A DNA stretch of 64,000 bases from Paracoccaceae bacterium (GCA_024742695.1 JANSXY010000006.1:124001-188000), one strand, 5' to 3'. Shown: positions 36,258 to 46,731, numbered from the stretch's first letter. Translations and numbers: made by a program. The notes: a model not told the origin generated them from the sequence alone.

Positions 36258-38116
36258 GTCCGCCCGAACAGCCGTTCGATATCGGCCAGCTTCAGTTCCA
36301 CCCAGGTCGGCCGGCCGTGGTTGCACTGGCCGGAAAGCGGTGTCGCCTCGATCTCGCGCAGAAGCGCGTTCATCTCTTCGGGCAGCATCTGGCGGCCGGC
36401 GCGCACCGATCCGTGGCAGGCCATTCGGGACAGCACCGCGTCGATCCGCGCCTCCAGCAGCGCCGAGTCGCCAGCGTCCGCCAGTTCGTCGAGGATGTCG
36501 CGTAACAGCGCCTCGGCATTCACCGGCCCGAGGATCGCGGGCGTTTCGCGCACCACCACCGCGCCCGCGCCGAACGGTTCCACCGTCAGGCCCAGCGCCG
36601 AAAGCGCCTCGGCATGGTCGAGGATCAGCGCGGCGTCGGGGACCGACAGGTCGACCACATCGGGGATCAGCAGCGCCTGCGCGGCGATGCCGTTTTCTGC
36701 GCGCTGCCGCTTGAGCCGTTCGTAGACCAGCCGCTCATGCGCGGCATGCTGGTCGACGATCACCATGCCGTCGGCGGTCTGCGCGACGATGTAGGTGCCG
36801 TGCATCTGCGCCCGCGCCGCGCCCAGCGGATGGGCCTGCGCGGCCGCGTCCGGCGCAGCCGAAACCGGCCGGGCGAAGGGTGCGGGCGCTTCGGCGAAGC
36901 CACCGTCACGGGCCGGCGCCGGGGCCTGCATCGACACCGCCGCGCGCACCGCGCCGGCCGACGGCCGCGCCGGGCCGAAGGGCAGGCCGGGCGGTCGGGC
37001 GCCGGGGGCCGCGGGTTCGGGCCGGAACGCGCCCAGCGCCGCCGCCCCGATCGTGCCGGAGGTGCGGTGCCCGGCCTCGGCCAGCGCGTGCCGCAGCGCG
37101 GTCACCACCAGCCCGCGCGCCACGCCGGCCTCGCGAAACCGCACCTCGGCCTTGGCCGGGTGCACGTTCACGTCCACCCGCTCGGGATCGACATCGAGGA
37201 ACAGCACCGCCGCCGGGTGCCGGCCCGAGGGCAGAAGGTCGGTATACCCGGCCTTCAGCGCGCCGATCAGCAGCTTGTCGCGGACCGGCCGGGCGTTGAC
37301 GAAAAGGTATTGTTCCACCGCCGCGCCGCGCGAATAGGTCGGCAGCCCCGCGAGGCCGCGCAGCACAAGGCCTTCGCGCTCCGCCTCGACCGTGACGGCA
37401 TTCTCGGTGAAATCGCGCCCGACGATCCGCGCCGCGCGGGCCCGCAGCGCGGCCGCATCGTCGCCGGCCTCGGCATCGGCGCGCAGGATCACCCGGCCCT
37501 CGCCGCCGCCGGTCGCGTCGCGCAGGCAGAAGGCCACCCGCGGCTGTGCCAGCGCCAGCCGCCGCATGACGTCGGAAATCGCCTGCATCTCCGCCCGGTC
37601 GGTGCGCAGGAACTTCAGCCGCGCCGGGGTGGCGAAGAACAGGTCTTCCAGTTCCACGACCGTGCCGCGGGCCAGCGCGGCGGGGCGCACCGGCTCCACC
37701 CGCCCGGCGGAGACGGCGATCCGCGCCGCCTCGGCCCCTTCGGCGCGCGAGGTGATCGCCAGCCGCGCGACGGCGGCGAGCGAGGGCAGCGCCTCGCCCC
37801 GGAACCCGAAGGAGCGGATGTCGAGCAGGTCGGACCCGTCGATCTTCGAGGTCGCGTGCCGGGCCAGCGCCATCGGCAGGTCTTCGGCCGTCATGCCGCA
37901 GCCGTCGTCCACCACCCGGATCAGCCGCTTGCCGCCGTCGGCCACCGTCACGTCGATCCGCCGGGCCCCGGCGTCGAGCGCGTTTTCCACCAGTTCCTTG
38001 ACCGCCGAGGCCGGCCGTTCCACCACTTCGCCCGCCGCGATGCGGTTCACCACCGCCTCGTCAAGCTGGCGGATCGCCGGACGCTTCTGGCCGATCTTGG
38101 GGTGTGGGGCGTTCAT
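36254..38116 (-). CDS. mutL: DNA mismatch repair protein MutL (endonuclease type)
   Basis: A 620-residue MutL. The GHKL ATPase core has ELVENALDAGARRID, VDDGCGM and ARHATSKI with FGFRGEALPS. A Pro/Ala-rich linker joins the C-terminal dimerisation domain, which carries DQHAAHERLVYE, the DQHA-x2-E-x4-E metal-binding endonuclease motif found in organisms lacking MutH. The enzyme should therefore nick DNA itself. It heads the mutL-rmuC pair. Confidence 0.96.
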   Translation of the reverse strand: MNAPHPKIGQKRPAIRQLDEAVVNRIAAGEVVERPASAVKELVENALDAGARRIDVTVADGGKRLIRVVDDGCGMTAEDLPMALARHATSKIDGSDLLDIRSFGFRGEALPSLAAVARLAITSRAEGAEAARIAVSAGRVEPVRPAALARGTVVELEDLFFATPARLKFLRTDRAEMQAISDVMRRLALAQPRVAFCLRDATGGGEGRVILRADAEAGDDAAALRARAARIVGRDFTENAVTVEAEREGLVLRGLAGLPTYSRGAAVEQYLFVNARPVRDKLLIGALKAGYTDLLPSGRHPAAVLFLDVDPERVDVNVHPAKAEVRFREAGVARGLVVTALRHALAEAGHRTSGTIGAAALGAFRPEPAAPGARPPGLPFGPARPSAGAVRAAVSMQAPAPARDGGFAEAPAPFARPVSAAPDAAAQAHPLGAARAQMHGTYIVAQTADGMVIVDQHAAHERLVYERLKRQRAENGIAAQALLIPDVVDLSVPDAALILDHAEALSALGLTVEPFGAGAVVVRETPAILGPVNAEALLRDILDELADAGDSALLEARIDAVLSRMACHGSVRAGRQMLPEEMNALLREIEATPLSGQCNHGRPTWVELKLADIERLFGRT

Positions 38117-38167
38117 GCCACAAGGGTTAGCATGATCGCCCGCAGCTTGGCCACAGATTCGGGCCGT

Positions 38168-39490
38168 TCAGTTGGCCGGCGTGGCCAGCCTCTCGGGCCG
38201 CCCGACGGCGACGAAATGCAGCGCCTCGGGCCTGAGGATGCGCGCGGCCACGCGGGCCACGTCCTCCAGCGTCACCGCCTCGACCTTGGCGTTGCGGGTC
38301 TCGACATAGCTGGTGGGCAGGCCATCCATCTGCATGCCGACGAGAATCCGCGCGATCGGCGCGTTCCCGTCGAAGCGCAAGGGAAAGGCGCCGGTCAGGT
38401 AGGTCTTGGCGGCCTCCAGTTCCTCGGCCGTCACGCCCTCGGCCGCCAGCTTCGCCCATTCGTCGCGCACCAGGGCCACGCCCTCCGCCACCTTGTCGTT
38501 GGCCGAGGCGAAGGAGCCCTGGTAGGTCGCGGCAAGGTCCATCGGCACGAGGTAGCTGGCGACCCCGTAGGTCAGGCCGCGCTTTTCGCGCAACTCCTCC
38601 ATCAGGCGCGAGCCGAAGCCGCCGCCGCCGAGGATGTGGTTGAGGACATAGGCGGGGAAGAAATCCGGATCGTGCCGGTCGATCCCCGCGTGACCGAAGA
38701 CGACGACGGATTGCGGCGAGTCGTAGTCCACCACCGTCACCCCGGGTTCCAGCGCGACCGTCACCCGCTCCGGCATCGGTGCGCCGGTTTCCGGCAGATC
38801 GGCAAGGAGCCGGTCGATCACCGCGCCCAGCGTTTCGGCATCGATATCGCCCACCGCCGAGACATAGACGCGGTCGCGCGCCAGCACCCGGCCATGCGCC
38901 GCGACCAGGTCGTCGCGGGTCAGCGCCGCGACGCTGTCCTCGGTGCCGTTGCGGCCGGTGCCGTAGGGATGGGCGCCGAAGGCGAGGCTGTCGAACGTGC
39001 GCCCGGCGATATGGTTGGGATCCTTCGCCGAGGACCGGATGTTCGATATCACCTGCGCCCGCACCCGTTCGATCGCGTCCGCGTCGAACCGGGGCGCGAC
39101 CAGCGCGGCGCGCAGAAGCTCCACCGCCTCGTCCCGCGTCTCGGTCAGGAACCGCGCCGAGACCGACAGCGAATCGTCGCCGACGTCGAAGGCGAACGAC
39201 GCCGCCATCGCGTCACGCGCCGCCGCGAAGGCCTGCGCGTCCATCTCGTCCGCGCCCTCCTCCAGCAATGCGGTCATCAGGTTGATCGCCCCGCGCTTGC
39301 CCTCGGCGTCGAGGCTGGCGCCGCCCCGGAACCGCAGTTCCAGCGCCACGAAGGGGATCGAGGGTTCCTCGACCAGCCAGGCGCGGATGCCGCCCGGCGA
39401 GGTCACTTCCTCGATCTCGACCGCGGCGCGCGCGGGCAGGGCCATCAGCACCGCGGCGGCCAGCGCCACAACCATGCGCATCATCGTCAT
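38168..39490 (-). CDS. M16 peptidase family protein, non-catalytic partner
   Basis: A 440-residue exported protein (signal MTMMRMVVALAAAVLMALPA, ARA site). It has the M16 fold (RFRGGASLDAEGKRGAINLM, GGGFGSRLMEELREKRGLTYG), but the zinc motif HxxEH is absent; the position reads INLMTALLEEG. Processing-peptidase-type enzymes are built from one active and one inactive subunit, and the active partner lies directly upstream with an ATGA overlap. It is therefore read as the substrate-binding half, not a decayed gene. Confidence 0.9.
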   Translation of the reverse strand: MTMMRMVVALAAAVLMALPARAAVEIEEVTSPGGIRAWLVEEPSIPFVALELRFRGGASLDAEGKRGAINLMTALLEEGADEMDAQAFAAARDAMAASFAFDVGDDSLSVSARFLTETRDEAVELLRAALVAPRFDADAIERVRAQVISNIRSSAKDPNHIAGRTFDSLAFGAHPYGTGRNGTEDSVAALTRDDLVAAHGRVLARDRVYVSAVGDIDAETLGAVIDRLLADLPETGAPMPERVTVALEPGVTVVDYDSPQSVVVFGHAGIDRHDPDFFPAYVLNHILGGGGFGSRLMEELREKRGLTYGVASYLVPMDLAATYQGSFASANDKVAEGVALVRDEWAKLAAEGVTAEELEAAKTYLTGAFPLRFDGNAPIARILVGMQMDGLPTSYVETRNAKVEAVTLEDVARVAARILRPEALHFVAVGRPERLATPAN

Positions 39491-40848
39491 TGCCCCACCT
39501 CCGCACTGTCGGTCTCCGGCCGTGTCAGCCATCCGGTGACGGCCCGGCGCTTGTCGAAAACCGCGCGCGCCGCCGCCATCACGTCGTCTTCGGTCACGGC
39601 CTGCAACACGTCGGGCCAGGCCTGCACGTCGGCCACCGTCAGGCCCGAGGTCAGCGCCTCGCCGTAGCGGCGGGCCAGCCGTTCGGTATTGTCGCGGGCG
39701 TAGATCTGGTCGGCCCGGATCTGCGCCTTGATCCGCGCGAAATCCTCGGCGTTGACGCCTTCTTCGAGGAACTCGGCGATCGCCCGGTCCATCGCCGCCT
39801 CGGCCTCGGACAGGATCAGGCCAGGCGCCGGCACGGTGACCAGGCCGAAGGTCGTGTCGTCCAGCGACAGCCCGTCATAGAAGGCGGCGGTATAGATCGC
39901 CTGCCGGGTCTCGAACTGAAGCTTGCGGGCCAGCACCGAATTGACCGGGCTGCCGCCCAGAAGCTCGGCCAGAAAGGTCAGCGCCGCGGCCTCCTGCTGC
40001 GCGCCGGCGTCGCGTTCGGGCGCGAGGTAGGTGCGCATGACATAGGGCTGGGCCACCCGCGCATCCTCCATCACCAGCCGGCGTTCGGACATCTGCGGCG
40101 GCTCCGACGGACGATCGCGCGGGACGATGCCGGGCGCCGGGGGGATCACGCCGTAGTGCCGTTCGGCCAGCGCGCGAACCTCGTCGGGCGCGGCGTCGCC
40201 GGCCACGATCAGCACCGCGTTGTTCGGGGCGTAATGCGTCTCGTACCAGTCCAGCGCATCCTCGCGGGTCAGGGTTTCCATCTCGTGCCGCCAGCCGATG
40301 ATCGGCCGGCCGTAGGCATGGTTGAGATACTGGGCGGCGCGGCGCTGCTCGCCGAAGATCGCGCCGGGGTCGCCGTCGATCCGCTGGCTGCGTTCCTCGA
40401 GGATCACCTCGCGCTCCGTCTGCCAGGCGTCTTCGGTCAGCAGGAGGTCGCGCATCCGGTCGGCCTCCATCTCCATCATCAGGTCCAGCCGGTCGGCCGC
40501 GACGCGCTGGAAATAGGCGGTATAATCCCAGGATGTGAAGGCGTTGTCCGACCCGCCGTTCGCCTCGACGATCCGCGACAACTCGCCGGGGCCCAGATCG
40601 TCGGTGCCCTTGAACATCAGGTGTTCGAGAAAATGCGCAATGCCGGAGACGCCGGGCGGTTCGTCCGCCGCGCCGGCACGGTACCAGACCATGTGCACGA
40701 CGACCGGGGCGCGGTTGTCCTCGATCACCACCACCTCCATGCCGTTGTCGAGCGTGAAGCTCGACACCGTTTCGGCGACGGCGGGACCGGCGCCGAGGCC
40801 GGCGGCAAGGATCGGGGCCAGAAAACGGACGAAAGACGGGCGCGGCAT
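39487..40848 (-). CDS. M16 zinc metallopeptidase, catalytic subunit
   Basis: A 453-residue periplasmic insulinase/processing-peptidase-like protease. Signal peptide of ~25 residues (MPRPSFVRFLAPILAAGLGA, ending AVA). The inverted zinc motif HFLEHLMFKGT (HxxEH) and the downstream Glu in the ETEREVILEE-like segment TEREVILEERSQ are intact. Start ATG 40848 has GGAGG upstream. It is coupled to the non-catalytic partner gene by a 4-nt overlap. Substrates are unknown; the envelope-lipoprotein genes upstream suggest a quality-control role. Confidence 0.93.
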   Translation of the reverse strand: MPRPSFVRFLAPILAAGLGAGPAVAETVSSFTLDNGMEVVVIEDNRAPVVVHMVWYRAGAADEPPGVSGIAHFLEHLMFKGTDDLGPGELSRIVEANGGSDNAFTSWDYTAYFQRVAADRLDLMMEMEADRMRDLLLTEDAWQTEREVILEERSQRIDGDPGAIFGEQRRAAQYLNHAYGRPIIGWRHEMETLTREDALDWYETHYAPNNAVLIVAGDAAPDEVRALAERHYGVIPPAPGIVPRDRPSEPPQMSERRLVMEDARVAQPYVMRTYLAPERDAGAQQEAAALTFLAELLGGSPVNSVLARKLQFETRQAIYTAAFYDGLSLDDTTFGLVTVPAPGLILSEAEAAMDRAIAEFLEEGVNAEDFARIKAQIRADQIYARDNTERLARRYGEALTSGLTVADVQAWPDVLQAVTEDDVMAAARAVFDKRRAVTGWLTRPETDSAEVGQ

Positions 40849-40924
40849 GAAACCTCCGGAAACGCTTGCGTCACAAGCTACGCGCGGGGCAGCCTGCATC
40901 AAGACCGGTTGACGCGGAATTGAG

Positions 40925-41443
40925 CTACTCGGTGTTTTCCGGCGGCGCGCCGACGGTGCGCACCCCGGCGCGGCGCCAGCGGTCCAGTTCGCGGTAACGA
41001 TCCAGCGTCATCGGCTCGTAGGCCTCGAAATAGACGTTGACGTTGAACCACCGCTCGAGAAGCCGTCCGTCGTTGGCGCGCCGGTAGTCGAGATCCTCGG
41101 CGGCCAGCTGGTCGCGGATGCCGGGCTGGGTACCGAACCGGCCGGCATGCGCCAGCAGACCGCGGTCGCCCGGTCGGGCGCGGGCCACGTTGCCGCCCAG
41201 CGCCGCCACCGCATCGGCCTCGGGCGTGGGATCGGTGCGGTTCTGCGCGCCCGGCGTCGGTTCCGGCAGCGCGGCCAGGTCTTCGGGCAGCGCCAGCGGC
41301 TTGGGTGGCAGGATCGCGAATTCGTCGGGCGTGCGGTTCTGGCTGCGGATGTTCATCAGCTGCGGGTCGCGCGCCTCGCCGCAGGCCGTGAGCGCCATCA
41401 GCGCCGCCACCGCCCCGGCCTGGATGCCCCGAACTGCCCGCAT
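40925..41443 (-). CDS. DUF3035 lipoprotein (BamF-like)
   Basis: A 172-residue lipoprotein: signal peptide ending in the lipobox LTAC (Cys about residue 21). The mature part contains RTPDEFAILPPKPLALPEDL, which is the hallmark of DUF3035, and a C-terminal LDYRRANDGRLLERWF region. In alphaproteobacteria this family has been connected with the beta-barrel assembly machine (BamF), a link I rate as plausible rather than proven. It lies 55 nt downstream of lspA, whose product would process it. Confidence 0.78.
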   Translation of the reverse strand: MRAVRGIQAGAVAALMALTACGEARDPQLMNIRSQNRTPDEFAILPPKPLALPEDLAALPEPTPGAQNRTDPTPEADAVAALGGNVARARPGDRGLLAHAGRFGTQPGIRDQLAAEDLDYRRANDGRLLERWFNVNVYFEAYEPMTLDRYRELDRWRRAGVRTVGAPPENTE

Positions 41444-41498
41444 GCGTCCCTTCCCTTCCCCGTCGTCCCCGGGGTCTTAGCGCAACTTCCCGGCTTCG

Positions 41499-41969
41499 TC
41501 ACGGGGTCTTCTGGCGGCCGGTGAACAGCACCAGCCCCACCGCGCCGAGGAAGATCGCGATGTCGGCGATGTTGAAGGCCCACGGGTTGGTCCAGACCGG
41601 CAGCGAGAAATTCAGGAAATCCGCCACCGCGCCATAGATCACCCGGTCCACAACGTTGCCAAGCGCCCCGCCCACCAGAAGGCCGGCCGAGATCTGCGCC
41701 GCCGTGCCCGGCTCTTCCCGCGCGATCCAGCGCCAGACCCAGGCGGAAATCAGCAGCGCCACCGCGATCAGCCCCCAGCGCGCGGCCTCGGCCCCCGAGG
41801 TCAGCAGGCCGAAATTCACCCCCCGGTTCCACGCCATGCGCAGGTTGAACCACGGCGGCAGCACGTCGATCGCCAGCCGCGTCTTGAGGTCGAGCCCGTG
41901 CACGACCAGGGCCTTCGTCGCCTGGTCGAGCGCGAAGACGACGCCCGCGATGATCCCGGCCCGCCGCAT
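41499..41969 (-). CDS. lspA: Lipoprotein signal peptidase (signal peptidase II)
   Basis: A 156-residue inner-membrane aspartyl protease with four helices. It cleaves prolipoproteins after lipidation. The two catalytic Asp residues are in GALGNVVDRVIYGAVADF and FNIADIAIF; the NRGVNFGLL block is also present. The gene follows purH by 3 nt and precedes a lipoprotein gene, a common alphaproteobacterial order. Confidence 0.96.
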   Translation of the reverse strand: MRRAGIIAGVVFALDQATKALVVHGLDLKTRLAIDVLPPWFNLRMAWNRGVNFGLLTSGAEAARWGLIAVALLISAWVWRWIAREEPGTAAQISAGLLVGGALGNVVDRVIYGAVADFLNFSLPVWTNPWAFNIADIAIFLGAVGLVLFTGRQKTP

Positions 41970-41972
41970 CGC

Positions 41973-43595
41973 CTAGTGCCGGAAATGCCGCATGCCGGTG
42001 AACACCATCGCCAGCCCGGCCGCGTCGGCCGCCGCGATCACCTCGTCATCGCGCATCGAGCCGCCGGGCTGGATCACCGCGGTCGCGCCGGCCTCGGCGG
42101 CCGCCAGAAGCCCGTCGGGGAACGGGAAGAACGCGTCCGAGGCGACGACGGAACCCTTGGCGGGCGTCTCCGCCAGGCCCAGGTCGTCGCCCATCCGGCG
42201 GGCCTTGAGCGCGGCGATGGTGGAACTGTCCAGCCGGCTCATCTGCCCCGCGCCGATCCCCACCGTGGCGCCGTCCTTCGCGTAGACGATGGCGTTCGAC
42301 TTGACGTGCTTGGCCACCCGCCAGGCGAACAGCAGGTCGGCCAGTTCCGCATCGCTCGGCGCGCGCCGCGTCACGACCGTCAGGCTGTCATCGGCCAGCC
42401 GCCCGGCGTCGCGGTCCTGCACGAGGAACCCGCCGGCGACCTGCCGGAAGGCCAGCCCCGGCGCGGCCGGATCGGGCAGCCCGCCGGTGGTCAGCAGGCG
42501 CAGGTTCTTCTTGCCCGCGAAGACCGCGCGCGCGGCCTCGTCGGCCTCCGGCGCGATCACCACCTCGGTGAAGATCCGGCAGATCTCTTCCGCGGTCTCG
42601 CCGTCGAGCGGGCGGTTCAGCGCCACGATCCCGCCGAAGGCCGACGTACGGTCGCAGTCGAAGGCGCGGCGATAGGCCTCCAGCAGGGTTTCGCCGCGTG
42701 CCACGCCGCAGGGATTGGCATGTTTGACGATCACGCAGGCCGGCCCCTCGCCGGGCGCGAATTCCGCCGCCAGTTCGAAGGCCGCGTCGGTGTCGTTGAT
42801 GTTGTTGTAGCTGAGTTCCTTGCCCTGCCACTGGGTCGCGGTGGCGACGCCGGGACGGGCGCTGCCGTCAGTGTAGAAGGCCGCGGCCTGGTGCGGATTC
42901 TCGCCATAGCGCAGCGTCTGGGCCAGGGTGCCGGCAAAGGCGCGGCGGCGCGGCGCGGCCTCGCCGATCGCGCCGGCCATCCAGCCCGAGACCGCCGCGT
43001 CATAGGCGGCGGTCCGGCCATAGGCGATCTGCGCCAGCCGCTTGCGGAAGGCCAGCGTCGTCTGCCCGTCCCGCGCATCCAGTTCCGCCAGAACCGCGTC
43101 GTAATCCGCGACATCGGTGACCACCGTCACCCAGGCGTGGTTCTTGGCCGCGGCGCGGATCATCGCCGGGCCGCCGATGTCGATGTTCTCCACGCAGGTA
43201 TCGTAGTCCGCGCCCTTCGCCACCGTCTCCTCGAACGGGTAGAGGTTCACGATCAACAGGTCGATCGGCAGGATGCCGTGGTCGGCCATCGCCGCGGCGT
43301 GGCCCGCGACGTCGCGCAGCGCCAGAAGCCCGCCGTGCACCTTGGGATGCAGGGTCTTCACCCGGCCGTCCATCATCTCGGGAAAGCCGGTGATCTCGGC
43401 CACGTCGCGCACGGCAAGGCCCGCCTCGCGCAGCATCCCCGCCGTGCCGCCGGTCGACAGAAGTTCCACCCCGCGCGCGGCCAGCGCCTCCGCGAACGCG
43501 ACAAGACCGGTCTTGTCGGAGACCGAGATCAGGGCGCGGGTCAGCGGCGCAAGGTCAGGCGCGGTCGCGGCGGGGGCATGGACGGAGGCGGACAA
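41973..43595 (-). CDS. purH: Bifunctional AICAR formyltransferase/IMP cyclohydrolase
   Basis: Catalyses the last two steps of IMP synthesis in the cytosol. 540 residues: N-terminal IMP cyclohydrolase domain ([27 protein letters not shown]) and C-terminal transformylase domain with the catalytic KHANPCGVA motif and [13 protein letters not shown]. An extra ~12 Ala/Pro-rich residues precede the usual start. It is encoded immediately after the heparinase-like gene (11-nt gap) and ahead of lspA on the same strand. Confidence 0.97.
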   Translation of the reverse strand: MSASVHAPAATAPDLAPLTRALISVSDKTGLVAFAEALAARGVELLSTGGTAGMLREAGLAVRDVAEITGFPEMMDGRVKTLHPKVHGGLLALRDVAGHAAAMADHGILPIDLLIVNLYPFEETVAKGADYDTCVENIDIGGPAMIRAAAKNHAWVTVVTDVADYDAVLAELDARDGQTTLAFRKRLAQIAYGRTAAYDAAVSGWMAGAIGEAAPRRRAFAGTLAQTLRYGENPHQAAAFYTDGSARPGVATATQWQGKELSYNNINDTDAAFELAAEFAPGEGPACVIVKHANPCGVARGETLLEAYRRAFDCDRTSAFGGIVALNRPLDGETAEEICRIFTEVVIAPEADEAARAVFAGKKNLRLLTTGGLPDPAAPGLAFRQVAGGFLVQDRDAGRLADDSLTVVTRRAPSDAELADLLFAWRVAKHVKSNAIVYAKDGATVGIGAGQMSRLDSSTIAALKARRMGDDLGLAETPAKGSVVASDAFFPFPDGLLAAAEAGATAVIQPGGSMRDDEVIAAADAAGLAMVFTGMRHFRH

Positions 43596-43606
43596 GGCGG
43601 GCTCCT

Positions 43607-45403
43607 TCAGTCTTCGAAGATCTCCTCGCGAGCGACGTCGCGGACCGCCTGCGGCGTATCCTGTGCCTTGGCCAAGGTCCAGCCGATTTGGACCGCGTAA
43701 TCCGCAACCGTCCCGCTCAGGACGATCTGCCGCGACACCTGCGGCTTCAGCCGGCCCTTCTCGAGGTAGACCGAGGGTTCGAGATCGAGCTTCGCGGTGC
43801 CGTCGTGGCGGAAGATCCAGATCTCGCCGCTCTTCAGCGCCATCGACACCGCCGTGCCGCCAAGGTCCAGCGTGGCGTCGACATCCGGGTGCAGGTGGAA
43901 CCGGATGTCGAACCGCACCCCGCCGCCCTGCGCCCGCCGCAGCGCGCCGTCCAGCCGGCGCCGGTCGCCCGCCGTCATCGCGCCCAGCGTGTCCTCGCCG
44001 GTGATCTGCCGGCCGTCGAGGCCCAGATCGAGTTGGCGGACATGGGTCAGCCCGTGCGTCACCGCGTAGCCGTCATGCGCGGCGACGAACAGCGTGCCAT
44101 CCTCGGTCGGGGCCTGCTGGTAGCGGATCACGCGGGGAATGTCGGCAAGCTGATCCCGCCGCCGCCGGCCCCACAGCCCCTCCGCGCCAAGCCGGGATGA
44201 CGACAGCCCCGCCAGGCACAGCGTCGAATGCGACGGCGTGGCGCGGCCGGCCCGATGCCATTCGCCGCCGAACACCGCGCCCGACCCGCAATTGACGATC
44301 AGCGGGCGCCGCCCCGAGGTCAGTTCGAACGCCAGCGTCGACGCGTGGGCATTGGCAGAGGCAGCGCCCTTCGGCGGGCTTGCGGCATCGACGATCACGC
44401 TGGTCCGGCCCGCCGAAAGCCGCGCGAAGCCCATCGACAGGCCCGGCGGCGGCGGTGTGCGCACACCCGCGGCGGCCAGCGCCTGGTCGAGCCGGCCTTC
44501 CAGCCCGCGGCCGCCGCCGTGAAACCGCGCCAGCCCGCCGTCGGCATGGCGCAGCGCGCGCAGCACCGGCGCGATTCGCAGGATCGCGTCCAGATGCGCC
44601 CGGTCGGGCGAGCGGCCCGCCTCGCCCAGCGCCGCCGCCGCCCAGGCCAGCAGCGTGAAAACCTCCAGCAGATCCTCGGGATTGCGGGTCGCGATGCCGC
44701 CGCCCGGATCGATCCGGGCCTGGCATTCGCGTGCCAGCGCCAGGCGGGCCGGCGCGACCAGCCGGCTCATCCCGGTCAGGGCGAGACCCGCGCAGATCAG
44801 CCCGGTCAGCGCCTCGATTCGCGGCAGGCCGGGCTGCGTGCGCTTCCAGCGCCGCGCCACGAACCGCGTCTGCGTCGCGAGGCTGCGGAAGTAGGCCGCC
44901 CGCTCCTTCGGGTCGCGGCCCTGAAGCAGCATCGCGGAATGATTGATCCAGCGCAGCAGCCGACGCCCGGCCAGGTTCGGCGCCCAGCCCGGCCCGCGGC
45001 CGCCGCCGTAGCGGCGGATCCATTCGTAGGTCCAGGACTGGGCGCATTCGCGCGCCGCGGGTTTCGGCACGGCGGCGATGTCGTCGAGCCAGGCGAAGCC
45101 GTGCAGCGCCCCGGCAAAGGCGTCATCCGGCGCGGCGATGTCCCATGGCAGGCGATCGGGGGCCTCGACGAGGTGACCGGCGAACTGGAAATTCCCGGCC
45201 AGAAGCTGCCGGCCGCGGGCATGGCTGCCGATCGTCTTGGGCTCGGGCTGGCCGACGAATCCGGGCACCTGCACCGCGCCGGGCGACAGCAGCGACGCCA
45301 GACGCGCGCCAAGGCCGTTGAGGCCCCGGGGTTCGCTCGGAGCTGCGTTGCCCTGTGACATGTGCCGGGTCTGGATACCGTTCGAATTACCGTCCCGCAC
45401 CAT
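43607..45403 (-). CDS. Heparinase II/III family protein
   Basis: A 598-residue protein with an alpha/alpha-toroid N-terminal half ([20 protein letters not shown], then [15 protein letters not shown]) and a C-terminal heparinase II/III-like beta-sandwich ([28 protein letters not shown]). Such proteins are polysaccharide lyases, yet no signal peptide is visible, so location and substrate are unclear. ATG 45403 is chosen for GCGAGG just upstream; a second ATG at 45361 has no ribosome site. It sits between rsmB and purH, an arrangement common in this lineage, implying a housekeeping rather than scavenging role. Confidence 0.85.
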   Translation of the reverse strand: MVRDGNSNGIQTRHMSQGNAAPSEPRGLNGLGARLASLLSPGAVQVPGFVGQPEPKTIGSHARGRQLLAGNFQFAGHLVEAPDRLPWDIAAPDDAFAGALHGFAWLDDIAAVPKPAARECAQSWTYEWIRRYGGGRGPGWAPNLAGRRLLRWINHSAMLLQGRDPKERAAYFRSLATQTRFVARRWKRTQPGLPRIEALTGLICAGLALTGMSRLVAPARLALARECQARIDPGGGIATRNPEDLLEVFTLLAWAAAALGEAGRSPDRAHLDAILRIAPVLRALRHADGGLARFHGGGRGLEGRLDQALAAAGVRTPPPPGLSMGFARLSAGRTSVIVDAASPPKGAASANAHASTLAFELTSGRRPLIVNCGSGAVFGGEWHRAGRATPSHSTLCLAGLSSSRLGAEGLWGRRRRDQLADIPRVIRYQQAPTEDGTLFVAAHDGYAVTHGLTHVRQLDLGLDGRQITGEDTLGAMTAGDRRRLDGALRRAQGGGVRFDIRFHLHPDVDATLDLGGTAVSMALKSGEIWIFRHDGTAKLDLEPSVYLEKGRLKPQVSRQIVLSGTVADYAVQIGWTLAKAQDTPQAVRDVAREEIFED

Positions 45404-45447
45404 AGCCTCGCCGCCGGCGCGCTGCCACCGCAAAACGGTGACGGGCG

Positions 45448-46731
45448 TCAGCTCTTGCGCAGGGCGGCGATGAAGAAGCCGTCGATCCCGCCGCGCCCGG
45501 CCCAGAAATCCGGCCGGATCCGCAGGCCGCCGTCCGGTGCATGCCAGCCCGGTTCGACCCCCGGCAGGTCGAGTGCGGCGGGATCGGGCGCAAGCCCGCC
45601 GTGCCGGGCCAGCGCCCCGGCCAGAAGGCCCTCGCCCTCCTCGGGCAGCAGCGAACAGGTGGCGATCACCAGCCGCCCGCCGGGACGGACGCATGCAACG
45701 GCGCGGTCGACCAGCGTTGCCTGCAGGGCGAACACCTCCTTCAGCGTCGCCGGGTCGCGCAGATGCGGCAGGTCGGGATGCCGGCGGATCGTGCCGGTGG
45801 CCGAACAGGGCGCGTCGAGCAGGACCGCGTCGAACCCATCGCCCGGCGCCCAGTCCAGCAAGTCGGCCACCACGGTGCGCGCGGCAAGGCCGCAGCGGGC
45901 GAGGTTTTCCTCGAGCCGCGCCATCCGCGGGCCGGAGATGTCCAGCGCCGTGACCGCCGCGCCGGCCGCGGCCAGTTGCAGTGTCTTGCCGCCCGGCGCG
46001 GCGCAAAGGTCGAGCACCCGATCCCCCGGCCGGACATGCAGCGCGCGCGCCGGCAGCGCCGCGGCGGCATCCTGCACCCAGAAGGCACCGGCGTCGTAAC
46101 CCGGCAGCGCGCTGACGGTGGCGCCCGCGGCCAGCCGGACGGACCCGGTGGGCAGCGCCGCGCCGCCGGTCGCGGCCGCCAGCCCCACCGCATCGCCATC
46201 CTTCGGCGTCAGGTCGACGGGCGCGCCGGCGGCATGGGCGGCCTCCATCGCCTGCACCGCCTGCTTGCCCCAGGCCGACATCAGACGCCCGCGCAGCCAG
46301 CCCGGAAGTTGCTGCACCGGAAGCCCGGACCAGGCCGCCGGGCCGGTATCGGCCACCTTGCGCAGGACGGCGTTGACGAGACCGGCGAAGCCTTCGGTCT
46401 TGCGGCCGCCGGCGCGGGCCAGCGCCACGGCCGCGTTCACCGCGCCGTGCGGGGCCGCGCCCTCGGCGCAGATCTCCACCGCGCCCAGCCGCAGGATCGC
46501 CTGCACGCGCGGCGGCGGCGCGCGGCGCAGGTGCGGCTTGAGCACCGTGTCGGCGCGGGTGAGGTTGCGCAGCACGAGCAGCGCCAGCCGCTGCGCCCGC
46601 GCCCGATCCGCCGGATCGAGCGCCAGAAAACCGGGCCGGCGCGCCAGATCGTCCAGCGCGACGCGATCCGCCAGCACGCCGGTCAGCAGTTCCACCGCCG
46701 CGCCCCGCGCGCCAAGCCCCGTCGCCGCCAT
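45448..46731 (-). CDS. rsmB: 16S rRNA (cytosine-5) methyltransferase, RsmB-like
   Basis: A 427-residue SAM-dependent RNA m5C methyltransferase. The N-terminal NusB-like helical domain (AAVELLTGVLADRVALDDL) is followed by the methyltransferase domain with DLCAAPGGKTLQLAA (SAM site), and the two cysteines of motifs IV and VI in LDAPCSATGTIRRHPDL and ATCSLLPEEGE. ATG 46731 has GGAGG upstream. It starts the rsmB-heparinase-purH-lspA run and is divergent from the small SDHAF4-like gene. Confidence 0.92.
   Translation of the reverse strand: MAATGLGARGAAVELLTGVLADRVALDDLARRPGFLALDPADRARAQRLALLVLRNLTRADTVLKPHLRRAPPPRVQAILRLGAVEICAEGAAPHGAVNAAVALARAGGRKTEGFAGLVNAVLRKVADTGPAAWSGLPVQQLPGWLRGRLMSAWGKQAVQAMEAAHAAGAPVDLTPKDGDAVGLAAATGGAALPTGSVRLAAGATVSALPGYDAGAFWVQDAAAALPARALHVRPGDRVLDLCAAPGGKTLQLAAAGAAVTALDISGPRMARLEENLARCGLAARTVVADLLDWAPGDGFDAVLLDAPCSATGTIRRHPDLPHLRDPATLKEVFALQATLVDRAVACVRPGGRLVIATCSLLPEEGEGLLAGALARHGGLAPDPAALDLPGVEPGWHAPDGGLRIRPDFWAGRGGIDGFFIAALRKS

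Noticed and set aside
38168-39490. Second M16 gene as a pseudogene because it lacks HxxEH
   Set aside because: Full length, intact fold blocks, and coupled to a catalytic partner, as known for heterodimeric processing peptidases.
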